A stretch of DNA of 64,000 nucleotides from Levilactobacillus spicheri DSM 15429. Its GTDB lineage: Bacteria > Bacillota > Bacilli > Lactobacillales > Lactobacillaceae. Shown in pieces: positions 51,352-60,499 of the stretch. The stretch's first letter is position 1. Each line of letters starts with the position of its first letter. The position numbers and the translations under genes are program-made. The DNA lies in contig NZ_AZFC01000012.1 of the NCBI RefSeq assembly GCF_001435095.1, forward strand, positions 6,839 through 70,838. The letters run 5' to 3'. The notes under the pieces are model-generated. The model was not told where the DNA came from. It saw only the letters and a list, made by a program, of their open reading frames with translations, and did no database searches.

Positions 51352-53694
51352 TTAATTATTGGTATCGTCGTTAGCGTTGGTGTGGTTATTATCCCCAGCG
51401 TCCGTGGTCCCGCCGGTCGTGGTGCTCGTCGAGGAGGACGTCGTGGTCGAACTCGACGTGGTCGTGTCATCGTCACCGGTCCCGCCAGTCGGCTTTTGTT
51501 CCGTGCTGGAGGATTCCTTCGACGTGCTCGACTCCGTGGTCGTCGACGTGGTGTTCCGTGAGGAGCTGTTGGTCGTGACCTGACCGTTACTGCTGTAAGC
51601 CGAAGAGCTCGTCGTGTTCGTCGAGCCGTACTGACTCGTCGCCGTGGTGTCGCTGACGGTGCCCGGATGACCCGTGACGTAGTACTCCGTCTTGCCGTTT
51701 TGCCGGGTCTCCGTGACGGTGTCCGGCTTGGTCCAGTCCGAGTTGGTACTCTTCGAGGCCAGGTAGCTCATCTCGTACTTGTAGATCTCCTGGGCAATCG
51801 TGGTCTGCGTCTCACTGACGTAATGACCGGTCTGGAACTGCTTGTCATACCCGGTCCAAACGGAAACGGAGTAGTTCTTGGTGTACCCAGTGAACCAGGA
51901 GTCCATCGTGGCACCATCCGGCACCTTGTCCGCGTAATCGTCAGGGTAGGAGTCCGTCCCGGTCTTCCCGGCTTGGTACAGTCCGGAAATGGCGGCGGAG
52001 CGTCCCGACCCGTTCTCGTTGGTCATGACGTCCTTCATCATGTCGGTCAACATGAACGCCGTGGCGCTGGACATGGCCCGCTTCCCGGTCGACAGGTAAT
52101 TGTGTGCCTTGCCGTCCTGGGTGACCACCTTCGAGACCAGGTAAGGCTTGTAGTAGGTCCCACCGTTCGCGAAGGCCGCATACGCGGCGGCTTCTTGTTC
52201 GGAGGAGATGTACAGCCCAATCCCGTTTTGCAGGGTCAACGTCTTATCGAACGTCATGCCCAGGCCCTTGAGGAACGTGGTGGCCTTACTGATACCAACA
52301 TTTTGCAGGGTCCGCACGGCCGGAATGTTCCGGGATTCGTACAGCGCCTTGCGCATGGTGATGGTTCCCTGATACTTCCGGTCCCAGTCGTATAACTTCT
52401 TCGTGGTGCCGGGGTAGGTGAACTCCGTATCCTTCACGGGTTCGTAGGTCGGGTAGTAGAGGTACTGAATGGCGGGACCGTAGTCCATCAGCGGCTTGGC
52501 CGTCGAAGCACTGGAACGGTCGGTCTGCACGGCCCGGTTCAACCCGAAGGTCACGTTACCGGTCTTCCGGCCACCGATCATGGCGACGACCTTCCCGTTA
52601 TTCGGGTTCACAATGGTCGAACCGACCTGGAACTTATCGGACGGGAAGGAGATGTAGGTACTGCCGTTGACAATATCGTACAGCTTCTTTTGGGCGCCCA
52701 TGTCCAGGTTGGTGTAGACCTTCAGCCCACCACTGGTGGTGTTATAGCCCTTGGTCTTTAACTCGGCGTACACCTGCTTGAGGTAGGCGTCGACGACCTT
52801 GCTGGTCTTGGCACTGATCTGCGTCGAGGTCGTGTGGTCCTTGACCAACCCCGTTTGAACGTTGACGGCTTCGGCTTCCTGGGCCTGCGCGGAGGTGATG
52901 ACGTTGTTCTTGGCCATCGCCTGCAGGACCAGGTTCCGCCGCTGCGTCGCGTACTTAGGGTAATGGATCGGGTCATAGTTGGTCGGTGATTGCGGCATAC
53001 CCGCTAACTGGGCGAGCTGGGACAGGTTCAACTGGCTCAGCTTTTTCCCGTAGTAGTACTGGGCCGCCGTTTGCATTCCGTAGACCCCGTTACCCATGTA
53101 AACTTTGTTGATGTAATACTCTAGAATCTGGTCCTTCGAGTAGTCGTGGTCGACCTTTAAGGCTAACCAGGCTTCTTGGGCCTTCCGCTTTAACGTCCGG
53201 TCAGAAGCCGCCGTCGAGAAGACGGAGAGCTTGACCAGTTGTTGCGTCAGCGTACTCCCACCTTGCATTCCCAGCGAGGAACCGCTGATGTTAGAGAAGG
53301 CCGCCCCGATGATCCGGACCGGGTCGATCCCGCTGTTCTTGTAGAAACGGCGGTCTTCGGTCGAGACCACCGCCTTTTTCAGCAGGGCCGGAATCTGGTC
53401 GGACTTGACGTAGGTCCGGTTCTGGGCACCCAACCGGGAAATCACTTTCCCGTTCGCGTCGTAGACCCGCGTCGAGGCGTCACTCGAGAGGGCCGACTGC
53501 GTTACCTTGGGGGCGCTTTGGGCGTAATAGAAGAAGAGACCCGCACCCGCGAGAATTCCTAAAACGATCACCGCGACGATGACGTAAAGGATGCGGCGAA
53601 AGGTTCGCCAGCCGTGGTGCGGTTTTTGCGGCCCCGATTGTCGGTCGGCGTTGCGACTCATGCGGGTTTCCCGCGTATTATTGTTACTAGACAT
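51352..53694 (-). CDS. ponA: Class A penicillin-binding protein 1A
   Basis: A 780-residue bifunctional wall synthase. One N-terminal membrane helix (residues 33-57), glycosyltransferase domain with VSTEDRRFYKNSGID (catalytic Glu) and GGSTLTQQLVK, then transpeptidase domain with SASTAKP (active Ser, SxxK), SRN and AGKTGT. The last 120 residues form a Thr/Ser-rich tail ending in Asp/Asn-rich sequence, as in other lactobacilli. Conserved partner of recU, located just upstream on the same strand. Confidence 0.95.
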   Translation of the reverse strand: MSSNNNTRETRMSRNADRQSGPQKPHHGWRTFRRILYVIVAVIVLGILAGAGLFFYYAQSAPKVTQSALSSDASTRVYDANGKVISRLGAQNRTYVKSDQIPALLKKAVVSTEDRRFYKNSGIDPVRIIGAAFSNISGSSLGMQGGSTLTQQLVKLSVFSTAASDRTLKRKAQEAWLALKVDHDYSKDQILEYYINKVYMGNGVYGMQTAAQYYYGKKLSQLNLSQLAQLAGMPQSPTNYDPIHYPKYATQRRNLVLQAMAKNNVITSAQAQEAEAVNVQTGLVKDHTTSTQISAKTSKVVDAYLKQVYAELKTKGYNTTSGGLKVYTNLDMGAQKKLYDIVNGSTYISFPSDKFQVGSTIVNPNNGKVVAMIGGRKTGNVTFGLNRAVQTDRSSASTAKPLMDYGPAIQYLYYPTYEPVKDTEFTYPGTTKKLYDWDRKYQGTITMRKALYESRNIPAVRTLQNVGISKATTFLKGLGMTFDKTLTLQNGIGLYISSEQEAAAYAAFANGGTYYKPYLVSKVVTQDGKAHNYLSTGKRAMSSATAFMLTDMMKDVMTNENGSGRSAAISGLYQAGKTGTDSYPDDYADKVPDGATMDSWFTGYTKNYSVSVWTGYDKQFQTGHYVSETQTTIAQEIYKYEMSYLASKSTNSDWTKPDTVTETRQNGKTEYYVTGHPGTVSDTTATSQYGSTNTTSSSAYSSNGQVTTNSSSRNTTSTTTESSTSKESSSTEQKPTGGTGDDDTTTSSSTTTSSSTSTTTGGTTDAGDNNHTNANDDTNN

Positions 53695-53726
53695 GGTAAT
53701 CTCCTTTGCAAATTAAATCGTGGCCG

Positions 53727-54332
53727 CTAGTTCAGTAGCTGGTCCACGGCCTTGAGGTAAGGAATCAAAGGCTGAATCTGGGGGGTGATCAAGACCCCGT
53801 GGTCCTGAATCTCATCGTAGGGAATCGATTTACGACCGCCGGCGACCTGAGCGTCCCAAAAGGTGAACAACTCCTGAGCAGGGTAGAGATAGATCTCGTC
53901 GTGGGCGACGAACTTGATAATGGCAAAACAGATACCACCCTGAGCGGTGCAGGCCCGTAAATGGTCGATCTGGTGTTGGTGGAAGTTCTTCAACGGAAAG
54001 GCCGTTTTATTCCGCGTTTCCTTGGCATCAAAATCCAGATAATGACCCCGATACACACCGTTGTAGTCGGTCGTCGAGGCGGTGCTGAAGTAGGCTTCCT
54101 TAATCACCGCAGCACTGCGCTTGGGATAATCGACCTTGACGATGCGAATCGGGGTGGGTTTCTTGTGAACGACCGCAAGACCTTGTGTTTCGTAGTAAAC
54201 ATTACTTTCGTTGAGCGCCTCTTCCAGCGACATACCCCGTTTTCCGTAGTTCGTATACGCACTCGAAAAGTGGGGGTGTTCCTTCGTGGCAGGCGCTCGG
54301 TAGGCATGCCCATTGGGATACCGGATGGTCAT
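53727..54332 (-). CDS. recU: Holliday junction resolvase RecU
   Basis: A 201-residue RecU. YGKRGMSLEEALNESNVYY, then the nuclease core STTDYNGVYRGHYLDFDAKETRNKTAFPL with the Asp, Glu and Lys of the PD-(D/E)xK site, and FHQHQIDHL. It resolves four-way junctions in recombination and chromosome segregation. Precedes ponA by 32 bases as in most firmicutes. Confidence 0.95.
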   Translation of the reverse strand: MTIRYPNGHAYRAPATKEHPHFSSAYTNYGKRGMSLEEALNESNVYYETQGLAVVHKKPTPIRIVKVDYPKRSAAVIKEAYFSTASTTDYNGVYRGHYLDFDAKETRNKTAFPLKNFHQHQIDHLRACTAQGGICFAIIKFVAHDEIYLYPAQELFTFWDAQVAGGRKSIPYDEIQDHGVLITPQIQPLIPYLKAVDQLLN

Positions 54333-54612
54333 GGTGCCTCACACTCCTTCGGGCTGGATGGCCCAGTTACAGACATTATACCAAGCTCATCACAAAATAA
54401 AAACTCTTAAAGCCACCTCGCCAACCCACTTTCGCGAAAAATGGCGGCTTATCAATTGCCGCTCACGGAATTATTCGGTACACTAAAGGTAGTATTTTCA
54501 CGGGATGACGGCAGGTCGCGTTTCTCGCACGCGTGCTCGTCGGTGCGGGGACGACCTGCCGTGGCGGTGGGTGTAAAAAAATTATTTTATCCTATTAGAG
54601 GAGGGTGATGTG

Positions 54613-55182
54613 GTGAGTCGTTTATGGCTAACGGGGTACCGGAGCTATGAATTAGGCGTCTTTGGCGATCAGGACCCCAAGCTACTGGTGATCAAGGACA
54701 CCCTCAAGAAGCTGCTGATCGAAAAAATCGAAAATGGCACCGACTGGCTGATCACCGGGGGTCAGCTGGGCGTCGAGCAGTGGGCCGCCGAGGTCGGATT
54801 GGCACTGAAGGCCGATTATCCCGAGCTGCAGGTTGCCATGATGACCCCGTTTGCGGACTTTGGCCATAACTGGAACGAGACCAATCAGGCCAAGTACATG
54901 CAGCTGGCCAGTCGGGTGGACTTCCACCAGGCCGTTAGCGCACAACCCTATCATGGCCCCCAACAATTAAGAAACTATCAAGAATTTATGTTAACCCACA
55001 CGGACGAAGCGGTCTTGGTTTATGATTTAGAAGTACCGGGCAAGCCAAAGTACGACTATCAGGCGATTGACCGGTTTCAGGAGCAGCATCCGTACCCGGT
55101 CACGCTGATCGATATGGACTGGCTCCAGGAGAGTGCCAACGAATATCAAGAAAATTTAAATAATAGTTCCCAATTTGATTGA
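54613..55182 (+). CDS. ypsA: YpsA / DUF1273 family protein (SLOG superfamily)
   Basis: A 189-residue protein: RLWLTGYRSYELGVF near the N-terminus, DWLITGGQLGVEQWAAEVGL near 45 and MMTPFADFGHNWNETNQAKY near 77 are DUF1273 landmarks in a Rossmann-like SLOG fold, which suggests nucleotide-ligand binding. In Bacillus it is linked to cell division and sits next to gpsB, as here. The start is one of two successive GTG codons (54610 or 54613); 54613 is better spaced from GAGGAGGG. Confidence 0.9.
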   Translation: MSRLWLTGYRSYELGVFGDQDPKLLVIKDTLKKLLIEKIENGTDWLITGGQLGVEQWAAEVGLALKADYPELQVAMMTPFADFGHNWNETNQAKYMQLASRVDFHQAVSAQPYHGPQQLRNYQEFMLTHTDEAVLVYDLEVPGKPKYDYQAIDRFQEQHPYPVTLIDMDWLQESANEYQENLNNSSQFD

Positions 55183-55236
55183 AAACTGGTATTATATTAA
55201 TTGCCGGTTCGATAAGACAACGAGGTGTAGTAATCA

Positions 55237-55590
55237 ATGGAAAACGTTAATTTTACTCCCAAAGAGATTTTGCAAAAGCAGTTCCGCCAAAAGATGCGGG
55301 GCTACGATCCTGACGACGTTGATAGTTTCTTAGACAACGTCATCAAGGATTACGATACTTTTGTTAAAGAAAATCAACGGCTTCAAGAAGAAAACGAACG
55401 GTTATTGGCCAAGGTCGATGAACTGACCAAGCAGATCCAAGTCGGTGGCAGTCAGCCACAGGCGGCGTCAACCAATCAACCGTCTTCAAATGTCACCAAC
55501 ATGGACATTTTGAAGCGACTGTCCAACTTGGAACGTCACGTTTTCGGTTCACAACTAGATAATGATCCAAACGAGTCACATCGTTTGTAG
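55237..55590 (+). CDS. gpsB: Cell division and elongation regulator GpsB
   Basis: A 117-residue DivIVA-family protein: N-terminal membrane-binding domain [28 protein letters not shown], a coiled coil (about residues 35-68), a Gln/Ser-rich linker, and C-terminal trimer helix [16 protein letters not shown]. It coordinates PBP1 between septum and side wall, which fits the nearby ponA. Confidence 0.95.
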   Translation: MENVNFTPKEILQKQFRQKMRGYDPDDVDSFLDNVIKDYDTFVKENQRLQEENERLLAKVDELTKQIQVGGSQPQAASTNQPSSNVTNMDILKRLSNLERHVFGSQLDNDPNESHRL

Positions 55591-55593
55591 AAT

Positions 55594-55599
55594 TATAAT
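55594..55599 (+). promoter_or_regulatory. -10 box of rnpB
   Basis: TATAAT, four bases after the gpsB stop codon, positions the RNA start at about 55605. Confidence 0.65.
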
Positions 55600-55604
55600 G
55601 ACGG

Positions 55605-55993
55605 TGTAAATCCTGGGTAATTGCGGTCGGCTTATGTCGGCTGAGGAAAGTCCATTCTCGCACAGGCTGTGATGCCTGTAGTGTTCGTGGTCGGTGAAAA
55701 AATAAGCCGGCGGACGTGCTTGCACGTTACGGCGAGGGAAACCAGCTAAGGCTTCGGCTATGCTCGAGTACCTCTGAAAGTGCCACAGTGACGATACGTT
55801 TAGGGAAACCTAGGCGGTGGAACGCGGTAAACCCCTCGAGCGGGAAACCCAAACTTTGGTAGGGGAGCTTCACGTAAGGAACCGAACGATGCGTGGGGCA
55901 GACAGAGATGTCTGAGATAGATGATTACCGCCACATCATGGTTGCCTGAATCATGGTGCGGTACAAAACATGGCTTACAGGGATTTGCACTTC
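55605..55993 (+). ncRNA. rnpB: RNase P RNA, type B
   Basis: About 390 bases. The conserved CR-I block GAGGAAAGTCCA lies at 55670-55681, followed by CTCGCAC; GAGGGAAACC and AGGGAAACC motifs, the AACCC...GAACCGAACGATGCG core and GTACAAAACATGGCTTACA near the 3' end follow. GTAAATCC near the 5' end pairs with GGATTTGC near 55981, closing helix P1. It is the catalytic RNA of tRNA 5' maturation. The gpsB-rnpB-ypsC order is conserved in lactobacilli. Ends are accurate to a few bases. Confidence 0.95.
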
Positions 55994-55999
55994 GTCAGG

Positions 56000-56029
56000 T
56001 GGTGAGGACTTCGGTTCTCACTTTTTTTG
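56000..56029 (+). terminator. Terminator of rnpB
   Basis: GGTGAGGAC-TTCG-GTTCTCAC stem-loop followed by seven T. Confidence 0.9.
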
Positions 56030-56222
56030 TGCCCATTTGGATTGAATCGGTGGCCATTGGCTCCCAGCGCCCATCTTTTCGGTGGGAAAGATAGCCAAGG
56101 GCCCCGTTCAATGATAGGATAAACCTAGTGCTCCTCGAAATAGCCAAAAGTTAGGGCTTTGCGAGCATCACCATTAACGGTCAACTCTCATCACTACTTG
56201 TTTTGATCACCAGGAGGACAAC

Positions 56223-57380
56223 ATGGAAAAATTTCATTTATACGCCGCGACTGCCGCGGGGGTCGAAGCCCTCGCCGGTCGCGAGCTCCGCGATATGGGC
56301 TACCAAACGCAGGTCGAAAACGGCCGGGTCCGGTTTGATGGCACTATCGAAGACATCTTAAAAACAAATCTCTGGTTACGCACGGCCGACCGGATTCGGA
56401 TCATCGTGACCGAGTTCGAAGCCAAGACCTTTGACGAATTGTTCAACGCCACGCAGGCGGTCCCGTGGGATCAGTACCTGCCGATGGACGCCGCCTTTCC
56501 GGTCGAGGGACGCTCCCAAAAGTCCCAACTCCACAGTGTGCCCGACGCCCAAGCCATCGTGAAGAAGGCCGTGGCGACGAAGCTGGCCGCCATCTATCAC
56601 CGGCGGACGCGGTTGCCCGAAACCGGGGCGACCTATCCCTTGGAAGTCATCATCAATAAGAACCACGTCATGCTGACGCTAGATACTACCGGCCCAAGCC
56701 TGTTCAAGCGGGGCTACCGGGTCGGCAAGGGGGGCGCGCCCATCAAGGAAAACATGGCCGCCGCTTTGATTGCCCTGACCAGCTGGCACACCGACATGCC
56801 GTTCGTCGATCCCGTTTGTGGGTCGGGAACCATTCCCATCGAAGCGGCCATGATTGGCCGCAACCTCGCGCCCGGCTACAACCGGGACTTTCTGTGTGAA
56901 AAGTGGGACTGGATCCCCAACGCCCTGAGCCAACAGGTCCGGGACGAGGCCGAGTCTCAGGCGGACTACGACACGCCACTCCAGATCTTCGGGAGCGATA
57001 TCGATGGCAGTATGATCGCCATCGCCAAGCGCAACGCCGAGGAAGCCGGCCTGTCCCAAGACATCGACTTTAAGCAGCTGGCCGTGCAGGACTTCACCAC
57101 CGACCTGCATCACGGGGTCATCGTCGCCAACCCGCCTTACGGGGAACGGCTGAGCGACCAGGCCGGCGTCCGGGAACTGTACAAGCAGATGGGGCAGGTC
57201 TTTAAGCCCCTGACCGACTGGTCGAAGTACATCTTGACGGCGGACCTGGAGTTCGAACACTTCTACGGGCAAAAGGCCACGAAGAAGCGGAAGCTGTATA
57301 ACGGGGCGCTGCGGACGGACTACTTCCAGTTCTGGGCCCAACGGCGGCCGCGGACCAAGGCGGCGACGGCCCGTGATTGA
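56223..57380 (+). CDS. ypsC: THUMP-domain class I rRNA methyltransferase (RlmL-N/YpsC type)
   Basis: A 385-residue protein. The N-terminal THUMP RNA-binding domain (about 1-155) leads into the methyltransferase: VDPVCGSGTIPIEAAMIGRN (SAM-binding, near 200), FGSDIDGSMIAIAKRNA, and catalytic VIVANPPYGERL (near 303). It corresponds to the N-terminal half of E. coli RlmKL, which makes m2G2445 in 23S rRNA. It overlaps the HIT gene by eight bases. AGGAGG-like ACCAGGAGGAC precedes the ATG. Confidence 0.9.
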   Translation: MEKFHLYAATAAGVEALAGRELRDMGYQTQVENGRVRFDGTIEDILKTNLWLRTADRIRIIVTEFEAKTFDELFNATQAVPWDQYLPMDAAFPVEGRSQKSQLHSVPDAQAIVKKAVATKLAAIYHRRTRLPETGATYPLEVIINKNHVMLTLDTTGPSLFKRGYRVGKGGAPIKENMAAALIALTSWHTDMPFVDPVCGSGTIPIEAAMIGRNLAPGYNRDFLCEKWDWIPNALSQQVRDEAESQADYDTPLQIFGSDIDGSMIAIAKRNAEEAGLSQDIDFKQLAVQDFTTDLHHGVIVANPPYGERLSDQAGVRELYKQMGQVFKPLTDWSKYILTADLEFEHFYGQKATKKRKLYNGALRTDYFQFWAQRRPRTKAATARD

Positions 57381-57759
57381 TCCCGACTGTATCTTTTGCC
57401 AAAAAACCGACATCGTGTTGGAAAACGACCTGGCCAAGGCCTTTTGGGACCTGCATCCGGTCCGGGTCGGCCACCTGTTGATCGTGCCAAAGCAGCACTA
57501 CGCGACCTACTTCGCCGTTCCCCGTGCGACACGGGCGGCGATGGAAGACCTGCTAGATCAGGCCAAAGCCTTCCTCGACCAGAAGTATCAACCGGCGGGG
57601 TATAACATCGGCATCAACACCGGCGCGGCGGCGGGACAGACCGTCATGCACGCGCACATTCACCTGATTCCCCGGTACGCCGGGGACGTTAAGGACCCCC
57701 GGGGCGGCATTCGCAATATGTTGCCGGCGGCGGTGCGGCGGACGTTCCTGCGCCATTAA
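57373..57759 (+). CDS. HIT family nucleotide-binding protein
   Basis: A 128-residue HIT protein: CIFCQK metal-associated start, HPVRVGHLLIVPKQHY, and the histidine triad VMHAHIHLIPR near residue 95. It probably hydrolyses AMP-lysine or dinucleoside polyphosphates. The start is GTG at 57373 inside the end of the methyltransferase gene, so the two are coupled. Confidence 0.9.
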   Translation: MIDPDCIFCQKTDIVLENDLAKAFWDLHPVRVGHLLIVPKQHYATYFAVPRATRAAMEDLLDQAKAFLDQKYQPAGYNIGINTGAAAGQTVMHAHIHLIPRYAGDVKDPRGGIRNMLPAAVRRTFLRH

Positions 57760-57920
57760 GCAGAGACGAAGTCAGCGGGTTCTGCAACGACAACGTTCAG
57801 TCAAGTCAAAAGTCTTTAAGGGCCGAGTTCACGCAGGTTTCAAAGCTGACCTCATTGTTTTTGCGTTTTGATGGTTCGCCAGTGTGCGACCTGCTAAGAT
57901 AAGAATGTCCAGAAGACGGG

Positions 57921-57954
57921 GCCACCCTCCTAACCAGGGGTGGCCTTTTTTGGT
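57921..57954 (+). terminator. Intrinsic terminator after the ypsC-HIT operon
   Basis: GGCCACCCT / AGGGGTGGCC stem followed by six T. It lies 160 bases after the HIT stop, with no gene between. Confidence 0.85.
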
Positions 57955-58014
57955 GCCACGAGCCAGCCGCGTAAACCGCCATTTCCGTTCTCGTCGGCGT
58001 CATTGATTAACGTA

Positions 58015-58031
58015 TGTTATAAAACTTAACA
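58015..58031 (+). promoter_or_regulatory. GlnR box 1 upstream of amtB
   Basis: TGTTA-N7-TAACA, an exact match to the GlnR/TnrA consensus (TGTNAN7TNACA), 177 bases before the amtB start. Confidence 0.8.
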
Positions 58032-58129
58032 TTTGCTTTACCATTGGCGGCGATGCCCGTCAATGCCCTAGTGAGTGGGTCACTTAGTTCATCAATTAGC
58101 GAAATTAACCGCTGACTGGCTCATTTGTT

Positions 58130-58166
58130 CTGACAATCAGCAAATCTGGTGTTAGAATTTCTAACA
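58130..58166 (+). promoter_or_regulatory. amtB promoter with GlnR box 2 over the -10
   Basis: CTGACA (58130-58135), 17 bases, TAGAAT (58153-58158). A second perfect TGTTA-N7-TAACA box (58150-58166) contains the -10, so bound GlnR would shut the promoter under nitrogen excess. Confidence 0.85.
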
Positions 58167-58191
58167 TAAAGAGCAGAGAGGGCGTTGATTC

Positions 58192-59529
58192 ATGGATTTA
58201 GCAAATACGGCATTTGTACTCATTTCAAGCATTCTGGTTCTCTTCATGACCCCCGGATTGGCCTTCTTTTACGGTGGCTTGGTCACCGCGAAGAACGTGG
58301 TCAACACCATGCTGTCCGTCTTCATCATGACCGGGGTCGCCATCCTCCTATGGATCGGCCTCGGTTACACCATGGCCTTTTCGGGCGATGTGCTGGGCGT
58401 CGTGGGCAACCTGAAGCACGTCTTCATGGCCGGCGTCAATCTCGCCAGTCTGACGCCCACCAAGATTCCGGTGGGGGCTTACGCGTTATTTCAGATGATG
58501 TTCGCCATCATCACCCCCGCCTTGTTCGTGGGGGCCATCGTGGGACGAATTCGTTTCAAATTTCTCCTAGCGTTTCTCGCCGCCTGGTCCATCCTGATCT
58601 ATTACCCGATGGTCCACTTGGTCTGGAGCCCGACCGGCTGGTTAGCGCGGCTCGGGGTCTTGGACTTCGCCGGCGGGACCGTGGTGCACATCAACGCCGG
58701 CATCACGGCGCTGGTCCTGTCCGCTTGGCTGGGACGGCGGCTCAAGATCGACAGTGAGCACCACTACAATCTGCCCTGGGTCCTGCTGGGGACCGCCATT
58801 CTCTGGATCGGCTGGTACGGCTTCAACGCCGGGAGCGCCCTGGCCGTCAACACCGTCGCCATGCAGGCGGCCATCACCAGTACCGTCGCGACCGGGACCG
58901 CCATGGTGGTCTGGATGGTCTTAGACATGCTGACGACGGGGAAACCCACGCTGGTCGGCGTCTGCACCGGGACGCTTTGCGGCTTGGTCGGGATCACCCC
59001 GGCGGCCGGGTACGTCACGGTGCTGGGATCCGTGGCGATTGGGGCGCTGGCCACGCTGACCAGCTTTGGGTTCATCCACGTGATCAAACCCCGGTTGGGC
59101 GTGGATGATGCCCTGGACGCCTTTGGGTGCCACGGCGTCAGCGGAATCGTCGGGAGTATCCTGACCGGCGTCTTCGCCACCAAGACGGTCAACGCCGCCG
59201 TGACCACCAACGGACTGGCCTACGGTGGCGGCTGGCGCCTACTGGGCATCCAGCTGCTGGCGACCGGTTTCACCATCGCCTTCGTGGCTGCCATGGGCTG
59301 TCTCATCATCTGGGGCTTGCGGCGCGTCATGCCGATGCGGGTCGACGCGACCGAAGAACAGCTGGGCCTGGACGAAGGGGAACACGGCGAACGGGCCGAC
59401 TACACGGTGGGCTTGAGTGAGCGCTTGGGCACCTACACGGCCGATCAGGAACGCTACGCCGCCGAGTTCAAGGGTCAACTCGAGCACCTCAACCGGCATT
59501 CTTCGTCAACTCCCACGTTGCGCCATTGA
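58192..59529 (+). CDS. amtB: Ammonium transporter AmtB
   Basis: A 445-residue, 11-helix Amt protein. TPGLAFFYGGLVTAKNVVNT near residue 20, the pore histidine in DFAGGTVVHINAGITALVLS (near 165), WYGFNAGSALA and DALDAFGCHGVSGIVGS with the second pore histidine (near 315). It conducts ammonium into the cell. A C-terminal tail of about 60 residues is longer than usual. No PII (glnK) gene is adjacent, in contrast with many operons. Control by GlnR is strongly indicated. Confidence 0.95.
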   Translation: MDLANTAFVLISSILVLFMTPGLAFFYGGLVTAKNVVNTMLSVFIMTGVAILLWIGLGYTMAFSGDVLGVVGNLKHVFMAGVNLASLTPTKIPVGAYALFQMMFAIITPALFVGAIVGRIRFKFLLAFLAAWSILIYYPMVHLVWSPTGWLARLGVLDFAGGTVVHINAGITALVLSAWLGRRLKIDSEHHYNLPWVLLGTAILWIGWYGFNAGSALAVNTVAMQAAITSTVATGTAMVVWMVLDMLTTGKPTLVGVCTGTLCGLVGITPAAGYVTVLGSVAIGALATLTSFGFIHVIKPRLGVDDALDAFGCHGVSGIVGSILTGVFATKTVNAAVTTNGLAYGGGWRLLGIQLLATGFTIAFVAAMGCLIIWGLRRVMPMRVDATEEQLGLDEGEHGERADYTVGLSERLGTYTADQERYAAEFKGQLEHLNRHSSSTPTLRH

Positions 59530-59642
59530 AAAGTTAGTCGATTTCCTTAAGTTTCTCCCAGGGGTTTGCGGTCAGGACCAATCCTTGTTATCCTATAAAT
59601 GTGGTAGGGGCCACACAAGTTTAAATTTCTGGGGGTAATTAT

Positions 59643-59828
59643 ATGACGAAAGATGGATTGACGTTAATCGTCCTGGTCGTTCTAAGTGTCTGCCTGTTGA
59701 GCTTAGTCCTGATGAAGTCACTGTTATGGGCCGTGGGCTTCCCACTAGCGTTCGCCGCATTAGGCGTGGTCTGCTACGGGGCCGAAGCGCTCATCATGAA
59801 GAATAAAAATAATCAGCGTCAAGCGTAA
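59643..59828 (+). CDS. Small membrane protein (61 residues)
   Basis: Two hydrophobic helices (about residues 6-25 and 29-50) and a basic tail NKNNQRQA. GGGGGT precedes the ATG. No family recognised. Flanked by the amtB gene and a weak terminator hairpin (GGGCGGC / GCCGTCTTTTT, 59838-59860). Confidence 0.55.
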   Translation: MTKDGLTLIVLVVLSVCLLSLVLMKSLLWAVGFPLAFAALGVVCYGAEALIMKNKNNQRQA

Positions 59829-59837
59829 GCCAAAATA

Positions 59838-59860
59838 AGGGCGGCCAGTGAGCCGTCTTT
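59838..59860 (+). terminator. Weak intrinsic terminator
   Basis: Short GGGCGGC / GAGCCGTC stem with TTTTT. Confidence 0.5.
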
Positions 59861-59908
59861 TTGTTTGCCCTGAGGTTTGCTACAATGAGATTCAAAGGAG
59901 TGAATGCC

Positions 59909-60379
59909 ATGCACCAACCACAAGCAATCGAACTAGTCACCATGACGCTGGTCACCGACCCGCAGACGCACCGGGTCCTGGTCGAAGATAAACTGAACGT
60001 TCCCTGGAAGGCGGGGCACAGCTTTCCCGGTGGGCACGTCGAGGTTGGCGAAACCGGTCTGAGCGCCGCCATGCGCGAGGTACGCGAAGAGACGGGGATT
60101 CAGCTCCATCACGCCGACTTCTGCGGAACCTGTGAATGGTTCGACCACCCCGGTCACCGCCGCAAGCTGGGCCTGCTGTACCGCAGCGATGACTTTAGCG
60201 GGACGCCCCGGGATAGTAACGAGGGGCACGTCTATTGGCTGCCCCGGCAGGAATTGACCGTGGAAAACAGCGCGGAGAGCCTCTTTGCCCTGTTGCGGGT
60301 CTTCGACCGTCAGGTGCCCGCGGTTTTCAGCGACCAGTGGGATGGCTCACTCCACGCCGATTCCGGCGATCAGGGATAG
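59909..60379 (+). CDS. Nudix hydrolase (8-oxo-dGTPase-like)
   Basis: A 156-residue enzyme with a perfect Nudix box: GGHVEVGETGLSAAMREVREETGI (about residues 41-64). ELVTMTLVTDPQTHRVLVEDK and the substrate-side region WKAGHSFPGG resemble MutT/YtkD-like sanitising enzymes that hydrolyse oxidised nucleotides. AAAGGAG lies eight bases before the ATG at 59909; upstream in-frame starts lack a site. Confidence 0.85.
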   Translation: MHQPQAIELVTMTLVTDPQTHRVLVEDKLNVPWKAGHSFPGGHVEVGETGLSAAMREVREETGIQLHHADFCGTCEWFDHPGHRRKLGLLYRSDDFSGTPRDSNEGHVYWLPRQELTVENSAESLFALLRVFDRQVPAVFSDQWDGSLHADSGDQG

Positions 60380-60390
60380 GAGCTGCTCGC

Positions 60391-60432
60391 CACACCCCAT
60401 AGAATATTTTACGGGGGCGGGGGTGTTTTCTA
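60391..60432 (+). terminator. Intrinsic terminator after Nudix gene
   Basis: ACACCCC pairs with GGGGGTGTTTT across a 20-base loop. Confidence 0.6.
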
Positions 60433-60435
60433 TTC

Positions 60436-60464
60436 TTGAAAGCGTTTACAAATAGGCGTAAACT
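60436..60464 (+). promoter_or_regulatory. Promoter overlapped by a perfect cre site
   Basis: TTGAAA (60436-60441), 17 bases, TAAACT (60459-60464). The sequence TTGAAAGCGTTTACA (60436-60450) matches the CcpA cre consensus at all positions and covers the -35 box, so catabolite repression of the next gene is expected. Confidence 0.75.
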
Positions 60465-60499
60465 AAAGGGAAGAGAGAGGGACTGAAGGAGTGATAATC

